NCBI GenBank assembly: GCA_017510405.1
Contig: JAFWNG010000025.1
Location: 1-64,000, forward strand
Reading direction: 5' to 3'
DNA length: 64,000 nucleotides
DNA from: Solobacterium sp.
GTDB lineage: Bacteria; Bacillota_I; Bacilli_A; Erysipelotrichales; Erysipelotrichaceae
The notes under the pieces are model-generated. The model searched no databases and was not told where the DNA came from. It saw nothing but the letters and a program-made list of their open reading frames with translations. Below, in pieces: positions 18,089-27,384 of the stretch; positions within the stretch are counted from its first letter, which is position 1, and each line of letters begins with the position of its first letter. Both the position numbers and the translations under genes were made by a program.

Positions 18089-19441
18089 ATGACCCAGAAG
18101 AAAACAACCACCCGCGATCTGACACAGGGCAATATTGCCAGACAGATCCTGCTGTTCTCCCTGCCCCTGATGCTCGGCAACGTATTCCAGATGCTGTACA
18201 ACACCGTGGACTCCATCGTTGTCGGAAACTTCGTCGGCACCCAGGCACTCGCAGCCGTCGGTTCCACAACCATGATCGTGAACCTGTTCGTATTTTTCTT
18301 TAACGGCTTTTCCGTCGGTGCCGGCGTCGTCATCGGAAACCTCTTCGGCGGAAAACGCTACAAAGAACTGCACGACGCCATCGAGACCGTCATGACTGCT
18401 ACACTCATCCTGTGCGTACTCTTTACCGGCATCAGTATTGTACTGGTAAAACCGATGCTGCACCTTATGGCAACACCGGACGATGTTTTCGCAAGCGCCG
18501 TCACCTACCTGACCATCTACTTTGCCGGTATCTCCGGACTGCTGATCTACAACATCGGCAGCGGGATCCTGCGTGCCGTCGGTGATACGACGCGGCCCCT
18601 GTATTACCTGATCCTGACCAGCGTCCTGAATATCATTCTTGACCTGCTGTTTGTCATTGTCTTCCACCTCGGCATTGCCGGCGTTGCCCTTGCGACGATC
18701 CTGTCGCAGTTCATATCCGCATTCCTGATCCTGTATCTTCTCACTGCCACCAAAGATATCTACCGTCTGTCCTGGCATGACCTGCATCTGGATGCGGACA
18801 TCCTGCGCAGAGTATTCTCCGTCGGCCTTCCCGCCGGGATCCAGTCCATCATCACCGCATTCTCCAATATCTTCGTACAATCCTACATCAACTACTTCGG
18901 TTCCGGCGTCATGGCCGGCTGGAGCTGCTACAACAAAATCGATATGTTCATCATGCTGCCGATGAACAGCCTCGCCCTTGCCGCAACCACCTTCGTATCC
19001 CAGAACATCGGTGCCGGCCAGGAAAAACGGGCAAACGAAGGCACGAAGACCACGATTCTGCTCACCCTCGGCATCACCGGCGTCATAGCCGTTGCCATCT
19101 ATGCTTTTGCACCGTTCGCGGTAGAACTGTTTACACAGGACAGCGAAGTCGTTAAATTCGGTTCCATGTTCCTGCGTCTGAACGTATTCTTCATGCTGTT
19201 CAACTGCATCAACCATGTTCTTGCCGGAGCACTGCGCGGACGCGGTGATTCCCGTGCTCCGATGGTCATCATGCTGACCGGATTTGTTGCCATCCGGCAG
19301 ACCTACCTGTTCATAATGACCCGCTTCATTGCCAACACACCCGCACTGGTCGGCTTCGGCTATCCCGTCGGCTGGATGGCGACCTGTGTCATGGAACTCC
19401 TGTACTGGTACTCCACCCGTTCCCGCCGCTCATACAATTAA
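18089..19441 (+). CDS. MATE-family efflux transporter
   Basis: A 450-residue MATE transporter with about 12 membrane segments; typical pieces are FSLPLMLGNVFQMLYNTVDS in the first half and VGLPAGIQSIITAFSN in the second. The ATG at 18089 follows GGGAGG at 5 nt; an upstream in-frame ATG at 18068 lacks a site. It is divergent from the lipoprotein gene and ends in its own terminator. It is more like the DinF/NorM Firmicutes group than the MATE at 3385. The substrate is unknown. Confidence 0.92.
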   Translation: MTQKKTTTRDLTQGNIARQILLFSLPLMLGNVFQMLYNTVDSIVVGNFVGTQALAAVGSTTMIVNLFVFFFNGFSVGAGVVIGNLFGGKRYKELHDAIETVMTATLILCVLFTGISIVLVKPMLHLMATPDDVFASAVTYLTIYFAGISGLLIYNIGSGILRAVGDTTRPLYYLILTSVLNIILDLLFVIVFHLGIAGVALATILSQFISAFLILYLLTATKDIYRLSWHDLHLDADILRRVFSVGLPAGIQSIITAFSNIFVQSYINYFGSGVMAGWSCYNKIDMFIMLPMNSLALAATTFVSQNIGAGQEKRANEGTKTTILLTLGITGVIAVAIYAFAPFAVELFTQDSEVVKFGSMFLRLNVFFMLFNCINHVLAGALRGRGDSRAPMVIMLTGFVAIRQTYLFIMTRFIANTPALVGFGYPVGWMATCVMELLYWYSTRSRRSYN

Positions 19442-19457
19442 CAGATCCTAATTCATC

Positions 19458-19503
19458 AAAAACAGGTTCCGGTCACGTCCCGACACAGACAGGACCTGTT
19501 TTT
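19458..19503 (+). terminator. Terminator after MATE
   Basis: A 10-bp stem (AAAAACAGGT / ACCTGTTTTT) with a 26-nt loop, followed by further T. Confidence 0.7.
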
Positions 19504-19578
19504 TCGTTTAAGCATTTATGTTTCCACGACGTATCCGGAATACTACAATAGAAGCAGATACATGGAGGTTTACCTATA

Positions 19579-20088
19579 ATGAAAAAGATTTTGACACTCG
19601 TTGATGAGAGTTTTGAAGATCTCGAACTCTGGTACCCTGTCTACCGTCTGCGGGAAGAAGGATGCCAGGTAGATCTTGCCGCAAAGAAACCCGGTCTCTA
19701 CCACGGAAAATACGGTGTCCCGTGTCAGGTCGATCTGACCTTCGCGGATGTCGATCCCGCCAACTACGACGGACTGCTTGTCCCGGGCGGATGGGCTCCG
19801 GACAAACTGCGCCGCTTCCCGGAAGTTCTTGACATTGTTCGCCGCATGAACGCGGACGGCAAAGTGATTGGTGAGATCTGCCACGCCGGATGGGTGCTGA
19901 TCTCAGCCGGCATCCTGAAAGGAAAGAAGGTCACCAGCACCGTAGGCATCCGCGACGATATGACAAACGCCGGTGCTGAATGGCTTGACGTACCTTCTGT
20001 CATCGACGGCAACATCGTCTCCGCCCAGGTTCCATCCAGTCTTCCTGCTTATATGAAGGATTACATCAAAGTACTCAATCAGCAGTAA
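19579..20088 (+). CDS. DJ-1/PfpI-family protein
   Basis: A 169-residue protein of the DJ-1/PfpI superfamily. The nucleophile elbow is GEICHAGWVL, with the catalytic Cys followed by His. The acidic partner is probably the Glu near residue 16 (DESFEDLE). The segment YDGLLVPGGWAPDKLR is typical. Members act as deglycases, chaperones or proteases; the exact activity cannot be told. A single gene with GGAGG upstream and a bidirectional terminator at its stop. Confidence 0.9.
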   Translation: MKKILTLVDESFEDLELWYPVYRLREEGCQVDLAAKKPGLYHGKYGVPCQVDLTFADVDPANYDGLLVPGGWAPDKLRRFPEVLDIVRRMNADGKVIGEICHAGWVLISAGILKGKKVTSTVGIRDDMTNAGAEWLDVPSVIDGNIVSAQVPSSLPAYMKDYIKVLNQQ

Positions 20089-20113
20089 AGCACAGCCGCA
20101 GCTGTGCTTTTTC
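20087..20113. terminator. Bidirectional terminator
   Basis: A perfect 10-bp stem (AAAGCACAGC / GCTGTGCTTT) with loop CGCA lies between the convergent PfpI and ThpR genes and overlaps both stops. Confidence 0.85.
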
Positions 20114-20627
20114 ATTCATACAGCGATACTTCGCCAAGAACGGTATACACCATCCCGTTCTTTCCCTGCCGGGAGCGGTACAGAGTCATCGCACGCACTG
20201 TCATCGACGCTGACAGTTCCTGTTCGGGAAGCCGCACGGTATTGTGCGGAAAATGTGCCCTGCGCACCAGTGTACAGTGGGCTTTGAACGCTTTTCGGTC
20301 ATACGGAATATCATGTTCCGCCAGTGCATGGCGCAGACGCTTTGCCAGCTTCTCCAATGCTTCGCTTTCGTCAAAACCTGCCCACCAGAGATCGCCGAAG
20401 CTGCCGGTCCCTTTCAGCGAAAGCGTGAATACTTCATCCGCCGCTTCCTCCATCGCTTCCAGCACAGTCTGCGGATCTCCGTATTCCCCGATAAATGCCA
20501 TTGTCAGGTGCAGGTTCTCCTCTTTTGTATACACCCCCTGCATTCCACACGCGCGCAGATCATTCATATACCGGATCAGTTCTCTGCGCATTCCCTCGTC
20601 CGGATCGACTGCTATAAACAGACGCAT
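20112..20627 (-). CDS. thpR: RNA 2',3'-cyclic phosphodiesterase (2H family)
   Basis: A 171-residue 2H phosphoesterase. Two HxTx motifs are clear: HLTM (in NLHLTMAFIGE) and HCTL (in KAHCTLVRR). The family opens 2',3'-cyclic phosphates on RNA ends. The ATG at 20627 shares one base with the stop of the VOC gene (TGATG), so translation is coupled; a GTG just upstream at 20630 is the alternative. Confidence 0.9.
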   Translation of the reverse strand: MRLFIAVDPDEGMRRELIRYMNDLRACGMQGVYTKEENLHLTMAFIGEYGDPQTVLEAMEEAADEVFTLSLKGTGSFGDLWWAGFDESEALEKLAKRLRHALAEHDIPYDRKAFKAHCTLVRRAHFPHNTVRLPEQELSASMTVRAMTLYRSRQGKNGMVYTVLGEVSLYE

Positions 20628-21037
20628 CACTGTTTCTGATCGAACAGTTCGATCTCTTCGTTCAGTTCTCCCCGGCAGAACGCGATCCGCGCACGTACTT
20701 CCGGCACAGAAGACAGCACGATATCCTTCGGACCGATGAATACTTCATAGCCCTCTGCCTGAATTCTTCCGGCAAGTTCATCCACATTTACCGCTGCCAG
20801 TGCGAAATGCCGCACTGCCCCGATTTCTTCCGTTCCTTCATTGTTATTGAAAATCTCGATCAATCCGTTCCCGGTATCCAGCAGGATGCCGTTTCCCCAT
20901 TGACGGTATACCGGCAGTTTCAGTATGTCCGTATAGAAACGGACTGCCCTTTCAAACTTTGCAGGATCCTTGCAGCGCATGGATACGTGGTGAATACCTG
21001 TGATCTTTCCGATCTCTTCTCTGTTTCTTTCTTCCAT
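20627..21037 (-). CDS. VOC-family (glyoxalase/dioxygenase-like) protein
   Basis: A 136-residue vicinal oxygen chelate protein. It starts with the usual pattern ITGIHHVSMRCKDPAKFERAV and FYTDIL, and ends with the second beta-alpha-beta-beta-beta unit (HFALAAVNVDELAGRI). His in IHHVS, and Glu in LIEIF, match metal-ligand positions of glyoxalase I-like members. The function is unknown, possibly detoxification. It is the first gene of a pair with ThpR. Confidence 0.85.
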   Translation of the reverse strand: MEERNREEIGKITGIHHVSMRCKDPAKFERAVRFYTDILKLPVYRQWGNGILLDTGNGLIEIFNNNEGTEEIGAVRHFALAAVNVDELAGRIQAEGYEVFIGPKDIVLSSVPEVRARIAFCRGELNEEIELFDQKQ

Positions 21038-21078
21038 ATCTTTATACTATCGTTTTTGCCGTCCAGTGTCGCGCAAAA

Positions 21079-21101
21079 AAGCCCGGCATCATACCGGGCT
21101 T
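21079..21101 (-). terminator. Terminator after NADH:flavin oxidoreductase
   Basis: An 8-bp stem (AAGCCCGG / CCGGGCTT) with a 7-nt loop and a T-run on the minus strand, just past the stop at 21110. Confidence 0.88.
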
Positions 21102-21109
21102 CGGGTAGA

Positions 21110-23131
21110 TCAGATGATACGGGCTGCGTGATAGCCTTCTTCGGTAGAGTTCATGATCTTGCGGGAACCATTGGTATCACCGGCTGTGAGAACACGGATC
21201 TGCGGAGCGATGCGGCGCAGTTCATTTGCCAGTTTATGATTCGGCGTAAGACCGAGCGCGAGAACGACAGCGTCGCCCTTGAACGTCACTTCATTGCCGT
21301 CCTTATCGCAGGCGACGACCTCACCCGGATGCAGTTCTTTGATCGTATGATTCGTGCAGATCTTTACATGGGTCTCAGCCAGTCTTGCATTCAGCACCCA
21401 TTTTGCATAGATCGGCATATTCGGTGCGTGTTCCGGCAGCTGGTCGATCATTGTGACCTTCTTGCCCTTCTCTGCCAGCACCAGAGCAGCTTCGCAGCCG
21501 ACCAGTCCGGCACCGCACACCAGCACTTCCTCGCCTTCCGGCAGCCCGCCGTCAATGACCAGGATCGGATCCAGAACACCGCTTGTTTCAATGCCCGGGA
21601 TCGGCGGACAGGATACATGCGAGCCTTCTGCCACGATCACTGCGTCATAGCCGATCGCAGCCAGTTCTTCGGCAGTCGCCTCATGGCCGGTAATGATCTT
21701 CGCACCGCACTTCTTCACCGCATTTTTGATGTACGCGGCGTAGTTGCGGAAGTCCTGCTTGAAGTCCGGATTGCCGATATGATTCAGTTCGCCGCCGATC
21801 TCTGCCTCTTTTTCATACAGCGTGACATCGAGACCGCGCTTTCTTGCCGTCAGCGCTGCCTGCATGCCGGCCGGACCGGAACCGACGATCGCCACACGCT
21901 TGTCGCCGCATGCCGGATATACCTGTCCGAACAGTTCTGCTTCACGTCCCGCCTCCGGGTTGACCTGGCAGGAGATCTGGCAGTTCGCTTCTACTTTTCC
22001 AAGGCACTCATTGCAGCGGAGACATCTGCGGATCTCTTCCGGATGACCGGCATAGATCTTATTCGGCCAGTCCGGATCCGCGATCGTCTGACGTCCGACA
22101 CAGATGAAGTCTGCCTCATTGGCTTCCAGGATCTCTTCACCCATTTCCGGGGAAATAGAACCGACCGCATCGACCGGAATACTGACGCTCTTCTTGATCG
22201 CCGCAGCGAGATGCTTCAGACTGCCGCGCGGCGTGAAGTACGGCTGTACCCATACCGATGTACCGACACCAAGTCCGAGGTCCAGTCCTGCCGGATCCTT
22301 CTCACCGGCCAGCACCGCACCATAGTCGGCAGCGCGGGAATCCCATGTACCGGCAGATACGTTGATCGCATCCGCACCGGCTTCTTCCGCCATTTTCGCA
22401 AATGCGCATGCTTCTTCGATCGTCACGCCGTTCGGCACATATTCCGAAGCAGACAGACGGATAATGACCGGATAATCCTTACCGCAGAGTTCCTTTGTCT
22501 TGCGGATGATCTCCAGCGCAAATTTCGCACGGTTCTCCAGTGAGCCGCCGAATTCATCGGTACGGCGGTTCGTATAGCCGGACAGGAACTGCAGCGGCAT
22601 ATAGCCGTGTGCGCAGTGGATCTCGACCGCGTCGAATCCGCACTTCTTACCGCGCAGCGCTGCTTCGGCATACTTGCTCGTCAGTTCATGGATCTCATCG
22701 ATCTCCATCGGACGCGGCGTATCTTCCGGTCTCTGGAAGTTGCCTACGGATGACGGTGTCTTCGGACGTACACCGGTGATACGGGCTGAAGCGTAGCAGC
22801 CGCCGTGTGCCAGCTGCAGACATGCTTTAGCGCCGCCTGCGTGGATCGCATGAGGAAGTCTGCTCATTGAGTTCATGTACTTGTCCGAATCCAGTACAAG
22901 CTCGCCGGTGATAACGCGTCCTTCCGCTTCCGGGGCGACAACTTCGGTAACGATCATACCGACGCCGCCTTCCGCTCTTCTCAGGCAGTATGCCACGAAA
23001 GCATCGGAAACTGTGCAGTCGGAATTATTCAGGTTCGTACCCATCGCAGGCATGATAATGCGGTTGCGAAGTTCCATCGTACCGATCTTTCCGGGCTGCA
23101 GAAGATGGCTGTAACTTTCTTTGAATTCCAT
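21110..23131 (-). CDS. Old Yellow Enzyme-type NADH:flavin/4Fe-4S oxidoreductase
   Basis: A 673-residue enzyme of the 2,4-dienoyl-CoA reductase type. Residues 1 to about 340 are the FMN barrel (LQPGKIGTMELRNRIIMPAM, HCAHGYMPLQFLSGYTNRR). Next is a 4Fe-4S cluster (CLRCNECLGKVEANCQISC), then FAD and NAD(P) Rossmann domains (VAIVGSGPAGMQAALTA, VLVCGAGLVGCEAAL). Such enzymes reduce activated C=C bonds of enoates, bile acids or xenobiotics. It is monocistronic, divergent from the 4Fe-4S aldo/keto reductase at 23260, and paralogous to the gene at 41468. Confidence 0.93.
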   Translation of the reverse strand: MEFKESYSHLLQPGKIGTMELRNRIIMPAMGTNLNNSDCTVSDAFVAYCLRRAEGGVGMIVTEVVAPEAEGRVITGELVLDSDKYMNSMSRLPHAIHAGGAKACLQLAHGGCYASARITGVRPKTPSSVGNFQRPEDTPRPMEIDEIHELTSKYAEAALRGKKCGFDAVEIHCAHGYMPLQFLSGYTNRRTDEFGGSLENRAKFALEIIRKTKELCGKDYPVIIRLSASEYVPNGVTIEEACAFAKMAEEAGADAINVSAGTWDSRAADYGAVLAGEKDPAGLDLGLGVGTSVWVQPYFTPRGSLKHLAAAIKKSVSIPVDAVGSISPEMGEEILEANEADFICVGRQTIADPDWPNKIYAGHPEEIRRCLRCNECLGKVEANCQISCQVNPEAGREAELFGQVYPACGDKRVAIVGSGPAGMQAALTARKRGLDVTLYEKEAEIGGELNHIGNPDFKQDFRNYAAYIKNAVKKCGAKIITGHEATAEELAAIGYDAVIVAEGSHVSCPPIPGIETSGVLDPILVIDGGLPEGEEVLVCGAGLVGCEAALVLAEKGKKVTMIDQLPEHAPNMPIYAKWVLNARLAETHVKICTNHTIKELHPGEVVACDKDGNEVTFKGDAVVLALGLTPNHKLANELRRIAPQIRVLTAGDTNGSRKIMNSTEEGYHAARII

Positions 23132-23259
23132 AATTATGATTTCCTCCTCTTGTTACCCTCACTATAGCACGGCATCTGATAACATTCCTGCATACTGCCC
23201 ATGTATACGGTTATCCTGAAACCGAATATCCGTTATACTGAAAGAAAGAGGAGGCCCAT

Positions 23260-24447
23260 ATGTTAACAAGTGTTTTTCACGGAATGAAACTGTCCCGTCT
23301 GGGATTCGGCTGTATGCGTTTTGCGGCGGATCCCGCGACCGGTGAGATCGACCAGAATCTGGTAAACTCCATGTTTGACCATGCCATTGCCCGCGGCATG
23401 AACTACTTCGATACCGCTTACCCGTACCTCGGCGGAAAATCCGAAGGCGCAATGGCCGAAGCACTCCGGAAATACCCGCGCGACAGCTATTACATCGCTG
23501 ACAAATTCCCCGGACATTCCCTGCCCGGTCCGATCGATAATATCGCTTTATTCCACCTGTCCCTCGAACGCTGCAATACCGATTATTTTGACTTTTATCT
23601 GCTGCACAATATCACGGAATGGTCGGTAAAAATCTATGAGAGTCCCGAATATCACATCATTCCCGATATCCGGAAGATGAAGGAAGAAGGAAAGATCCGC
23701 CATCTCGGCTTCTCATTCCACGGCGGACCGCAGCTCCTGGAAGATTTCCTCACCCGTTATGAAGGCGTATTCGAGTTCGTCCAGATCCAGTGCAATTACC
23801 TGGACTGGACCCTGCAGGATGCGAAGCAGAAATACGACATCATCACAAAACACGGTCTCGGCGTATGGGTCATGGAACCGTTAAGAGGCGGAAAACTTGC
23901 GTCTCTTCCGGAAGAACAGTCTGCCCGTCTCAAAGCTCTGGATCCGTCCATGAGCGACGCCGAATGGTCATTCCGCTTTCTGCAGTCCCTTCCCAATATC
24001 AAAGTCATCCTGTCCGGCATGAACGCAATGGACCAGGTCATCGAAAATGTCCGAACATTCGAACAGGAACATCCGCTGAGCGATGCGGAGAAAGATACTC
24101 TGCTGGACATCGCCGAAAGCATGAAAAAAGGCGTACCGTGTACGGCATGCCGGTACTGCTGCGAAGGCTGTCCGATGGAACTGGATATCCCGTATCTGCT
24201 TTCCTGCTACAACGATTACAAATTTGCGTCTTCAATGTCCAGTTCCATGCGTCTGGACGCACTCGAGCCGGAAAAACTGCCTTCCGCATGTATTGGCTGC
24301 GGTCAGTGCACCCACGCCTGTCCGCAGGGCATCGACGTCCCAGCCGCTCTTGCGGAACTGACCGAGATGTACGCACACGGTCCCAACTGGGCGAAACAGT
24401 CCCAGGGACGCCATGAAGCCATCCGCAAAGACCTTCACATGGATTAA
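23260..24447 (+). CDS. Aldo/keto reductase with two C-terminal 4Fe-4S motifs
   Basis: A 395-residue reductase, paralogue of the gene at 2243. The barrel has LSRLGFGCMRF, FDTAYPYLGG, Lys in IADKF and LLHN. The C-terminus has CTACRYCCEGCP and CIGCGQCTHACPQG, two ferredoxin-like clusters. GAGGAGG is upstream of the ATG. It diverges from an Old Yellow Enzyme gene across 128 bp, so both may respond to the same signal. The substrate is unknown. Confidence 0.92.
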   Translation: MLTSVFHGMKLSRLGFGCMRFAADPATGEIDQNLVNSMFDHAIARGMNYFDTAYPYLGGKSEGAMAEALRKYPRDSYYIADKFPGHSLPGPIDNIALFHLSLERCNTDYFDFYLLHNITEWSVKIYESPEYHIIPDIRKMKEEGKIRHLGFSFHGGPQLLEDFLTRYEGVFEFVQIQCNYLDWTLQDAKQKYDIITKHGLGVWVMEPLRGGKLASLPEEQSARLKALDPSMSDAEWSFRFLQSLPNIKVILSGMNAMDQVIENVRTFEQEHPLSDAEKDTLLDIAESMKKGVPCTACRYCCEGCPMELDIPYLLSCYNDYKFASSMSSSMRLDALEPEKLPSACIGCGQCTHACPQGIDVPAALAELTEMYAHGPNWAKQSQGRHEAIRKDLHMD

Positions 24448-24452
24448 CAGAA

Positions 24453-24479
24453 ACAGCCGTCGGATCCTCCGGCGGCTGT
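24453..24479. terminator. Terminator between convergent genes
   Basis: A 12-bp GC-rich stem with one G-U pair and a 3-nt loop lies between the reductase stop (24447) and the HAD stop (24486). A T-rich tail follows on the plus strand. Confidence 0.75.
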
Positions 24480-24485
24480 ACTGTT

Positions 24486-25256
24486 TTACCGATCGATTTT
24501 TCCCAGCAGCTCCGCTACCGTCGCGCAGACCGCTTTGGCATGTTTCCGCACATCCTCCGGCGACGCCGCCATGCATGTCCCGTGCACCCCGTAGTGAAGA
24601 AGCGGTATATCATTATCCGCATCCCCTGCCGTATACACATCTTCCGCCGGTACTCCCAGTTTCTCACACAGGAACTCCAGACCGGTGGCTTTTGACATTC
24701 CGTACGGAACGATATCCACGACATAGCGGTTGGCATAAGCCGCCACTTTGTCCGGGAAATGCGCATTGATGCGTTCCGCCAGCGCGCGTGCTTCCTCCAT
24801 GGACGTCATGGAGATCACGATCTGGGCATGCCGGGGAAGATCCATGACTTCCTCTTCTTTCATATCCGGTTCCAGATTCGGATAGCGTGTATCTACAGCG
24901 TCTTTATCCACAATGATCCGGTGGCGCCAGATCCCGTCATTGACCACGTAAGACACGACATGTCCCACGGCATGCGCGATATACATGATATCCACGCTCA
25001 TGACCGGATCGATGCTGGACGAAAACAGCTCCGTGCTGTCCCCCGCGAACACCATCCCGCCGTTATTCGTAATGTAGTAATCCGGAGACAGTCCCCATGT
25101 ATGTGTTTCCTGACGGATCGATTCCAGAGACCGCCCGGTATCGATCACAAAGATATTCCCTTCCGCCTGCCATCTCTGCACGGCCTCCCGGTCCGCGTCA
25201 CTGACAGCGCCGTCTACCTTCAGTGTCCCGTCATAATCCGATGCGAACAGCTTCAT
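24486..25256 (-). CDS. HAD-family Cof-type phosphatase
   Basis: A 256-residue HAD hydrolase with a type IIB cap. Motif I is SDYDGTL (nucleophile Asp), motif II is in FVIDTGR, the Lys motif in SKATGLEF, and motif IV in AGDADNDIPLL. It removes phosphate from sugar phosphates or flavin precursors. The ATG at 25256 has GGGAG at 7 nt. It overlaps the 3' end of the ABC permease by 26 nt, so it is probably in that operon. Confidence 0.92.
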   Translation of the reverse strand: MKLFASDYDGTLKVDGAVSDADREAVQRWQAEGNIFVIDTGRSLESIRQETHTWGLSPDYYITNNGGMVFAGDSTELFSSSIDPVMSVDIMYIAHAVGHVVSYVVNDGIWRHRIIVDKDAVDTRYPNLEPDMKEEEVMDLPRHAQIVISMTSMEEARALAERINAHFPDKVAAYANRYVVDIVPYGMSKATGLEFLCEKLGVPAEDVYTAGDADNDIPLLHYGVHGTCMAASPEDVRKHAKAVCATVAELLGKIDR

Positions 25257-26535
25257 TTCCTGTCTCCCTTCGATTGTACACACACAGTATAGCAAGACAG
25301 AGCATTGCCGGCACCACCGCCGTCACTGCGGAAAAGATAATATCCTTCACCTGCAGAGATCCTGCCTGAAGAATGAATACGGAAGCGACACCGCCGTAGA
25401 ACAGCACGACAAGCAGAAGAAACAGTCCGTACAGAACGGTCTCCTGCACCGGTACCGCTTTCCGGATCGTTTCATCAGTGCCGATCCGGTCCAGGATCCG
25501 GTACTGCGTATGACGCGTGGAAATATCCGTTGCCAGACGGAACAGGATCGTCATGGCCTGCAGGATGCAGATACAGACGTAAGAGATCCGCACGAGCGAA
25601 GCTTCCAGCGGAGAATTATCCCGCGTCATCATCGCCAGCAGAACCAGTATATCCGTCAGGAACAGATACACAGTAAACTTCGAGAACAGGATATCCCGGC
25701 GCAGAAACCCGCTGCGCAGTACCGACGCCGTGCTTCGCGTCCCGCGCTTCCGGTTATGCCTCGTCAACAGCGGCACCACGATATGCACAAGCACCCGGTC
25801 CAGGCCGACACACCCGATGACCATTCCCACCGCAAGACCGATCCCGCCGTAATAAAACTGCACAAGCGGAAACAGCGCCGCGATTACGCCGACCACATCA
25901 TAGACTGCCTCCATGAAGCGTGTCTTCCGCAGTCCGTACGGCTTTTCCTTGCGCATAAGCGCGTTCATATTACCGCCTGCCAGCAGAACCGCGCCGCTTT
26001 TATACGCGAAGCTGCAGTTCAGCGCCGTCGTCCAGAATACGATCATGACCATAACAGAAATGAACTCCATCCAGGCATAACCGTCCAGCGGGATCGTGAT
26101 ATCCAGAAGACTCCGCATCCATACCACCAGGCTATACCCCGCCGCAATGCCGAGCGGGATCGTCACTGCCATCAATACCGCGGTCTGGATGAGCAGATAC
26201 GCCGCAAGCTGGATATACGTCGCTCCGCACATCAGCCGCACACCGATCTCCCTGGCTTTGTTTTTGACAAAGAAATCATTGGCGAAGACCAGGTCTACCG
26301 CGCACATGATCACAATAAATACCATCATGAGATTCCCGGCATTTCCCTTTTCCAGCATCTGGAAGAGATCTGCCAGATGGTTCATATCATAGTAGACCTC
26401 CGGCATACCGTCGCTGACAGCCGCAGCCATGTGAAAGTACGAAAACAGCAGCGCCGTCGTCAGGAAGAACGTCATGGCAAAGAACAGCGCATTCGCCGGG
26501 CTGTTCCTCAGTGAGCGCAGTGCCTCCTTCATCAT
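25231..26535 (-). CDS. ABC transporter permease (FtsX-like)
   Basis: A 434-residue membrane protein. The N-terminus (ALRSLRNSPANALFFAMTFFL) and the following NDFFVKNKAREIGVRLMCGA stretch match an FtsX/BceB permease domain. A second set of membrane helices follows. It is shorter than classical BceB permeases (around 650 residues), and the large extracellular domain seems to be missing. The start overlaps the ATPase stop by 4 nt (ATGA). Likely an exporter or resistance pump. Confidence 0.85.
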   Translation of the reverse strand: MMKEALRSLRNSPANALFFAMTFFLTTALLFSYFHMAAAVSDGMPEVYYDMNHLADLFQMLEKGNAGNLMMVFIVIMCAVDLVFANDFFVKNKAREIGVRLMCGATYIQLAAYLLIQTAVLMAVTIPLGIAAGYSLVVWMRSLLDITIPLDGYAWMEFISVMVMIVFWTTALNCSFAYKSGAVLLAGGNMNALMRKEKPYGLRKTRFMEAVYDVVGVIAALFPLVQFYYGGIGLAVGMVIGCVGLDRVLVHIVVPLLTRHNRKRGTRSTASVLRSGFLRRDILFSKFTVYLFLTDILVLLAMMTRDNSPLEASLVRISYVCICILQAMTILFRLATDISTRHTQYRILDRIGTDETIRKAVPVQETVLYGLFLLLVVLFYGGVASVFILQAGSLQVKDIIFSAVTAVVPAMLCLAILCVYNRRETGNEAVRIGL

Positions 26536-27305
26536 GGTTCTTCACGCTTTCTGCGGCGGCTCGATGAACTGACAGAAACGATCTCGCTGAAGTATTCATC
26601 CTGCGTTCTGTCTCCGCGTGAGATCTCTTTATACAGCGTCCCGTCTTTTATAAAGATCAGCCGGGACGTAAAGGACGCCACATAGGAATCGTGCGTGACC
26701 ATGACGATCGTTGTTCCGTTCTTTCGGTTCATCTCTTCAAACAGCTCCATCAGCTCCTCGGAGTTCTCGGAATCCAGATTCCCGGTCGGCTCATCCGCCA
26801 CGATAATACCCGGACGGTTGATCAGCGCGCGTGCGATCGCCGCTCTCTGCCGCTGTCCTCCCGAGCATTCCGGAGGCAGTTTATTCAGCAGATCGCCGAT
26901 GCCGAGCTGTTCCGCCGCGGACACCACGCGCTTTTCGATCTCCTTCGGATCTTCCTTTGCCAGAGTCATCGGCAGAGCAATGTTTTCAAAGATCGTATGC
27001 GTATCCAGCAGGTTGAATTCCTGAAAGATAAATCCCAGATTCTCATACCGGAAATGTCCGATCTCATTCGCGGACATATTCAGCACATTCTTTCCGTTGA
27101 TAAACACCAGTCCGTCCGTGGGATAGTCCATGGTGGAGATCATATTGATAAAGGTCGATTTTCCCGATCCGGACGGTCCCATGACGCCCAGAAATTCCCC
27201 TTTATGCACTTCGACATTGACATCGTGCAGCGCTGTAACGGCATGCAGCGTATCCGCGTTGTAGACTTTCTTTACATTCTTTGTTTTCAGTATGACATGA
27301 TCCAT
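26532..27305 (-). CDS. ABC transporter ATP-binding protein
   Basis: A 257-residue ATPase of the LolD/MacB/BceA type. Walker A is GPSGSGKST, the signature CSGGQRQR and Walker B IIVADEPTGNLDSE; the H-loop is in VMVTHDS. It powers the permease at 25231, with which it shares a 4-nt overlap. It lies downstream of the PadR/DUF4097 pair, separated by a terminator at 27357. Confidence 0.95.
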   Translation of the reverse strand: MDHVILKTKNVKKVYNADTLHAVTALHDVNVEVHKGEFLGVMGPSGSGKSTFINMISTMDYPTDGLVFINGKNVLNMSANEIGHFRYENLGFIFQEFNLLDTHTIFENIALPMTLAKEDPKEIEKRVVSAAEQLGIGDLLNKLPPECSGGQRQRAAIARALINRPGIIVADEPTGNLDSENSEELMELFEEMNRKNGTTIVMVTHDSYVASFTSRLIFIKDGTLYKEISRGDRTQDEYFSEIVSVSSSSRRRKREEP

Positions 27306-27351
27306 AAGTACTGCCTCTCTGTCCGTATTATACCGTTACCCTGCATGAATG

Positions 27352-27374
27352 AAAAAGCCCGGCTTTCACCGGGC
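27352..27374 (-). terminator. Terminator after DUF4097 gene
   Basis: A 6-bp GC stem (GCCCGG / CCGGGC) with a 6-nt loop and TTTTT on the minus strand. Confidence 0.8.
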
Positions 27375-27384
27375 CCTGTCCTGC

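Noticed and set aside
18002-19216. A 404-codon open frame on the minus strand opposite the MATE gene
   Set aside because: It is acidic and low in hydrophobic order, has no ribosome site, and is the antisense shadow of a clear MATE transporter.
20807-22543. A 578-codon open frame on the plus strand opposite the Old Yellow Enzyme
   Set aside because: Its sequence is Arg/His/Cys-rich without any recognisable motif, as expected for the antisense of a GC-biased gene. The minus-strand gene has complete domains.
25231-25256. Possible frameshift or fusion between the ABC permease and HAD phosphatase
   Set aside because: The overlap is only 26 nt, the HAD gene has its own ribosome site, and both proteins have complete family ends.
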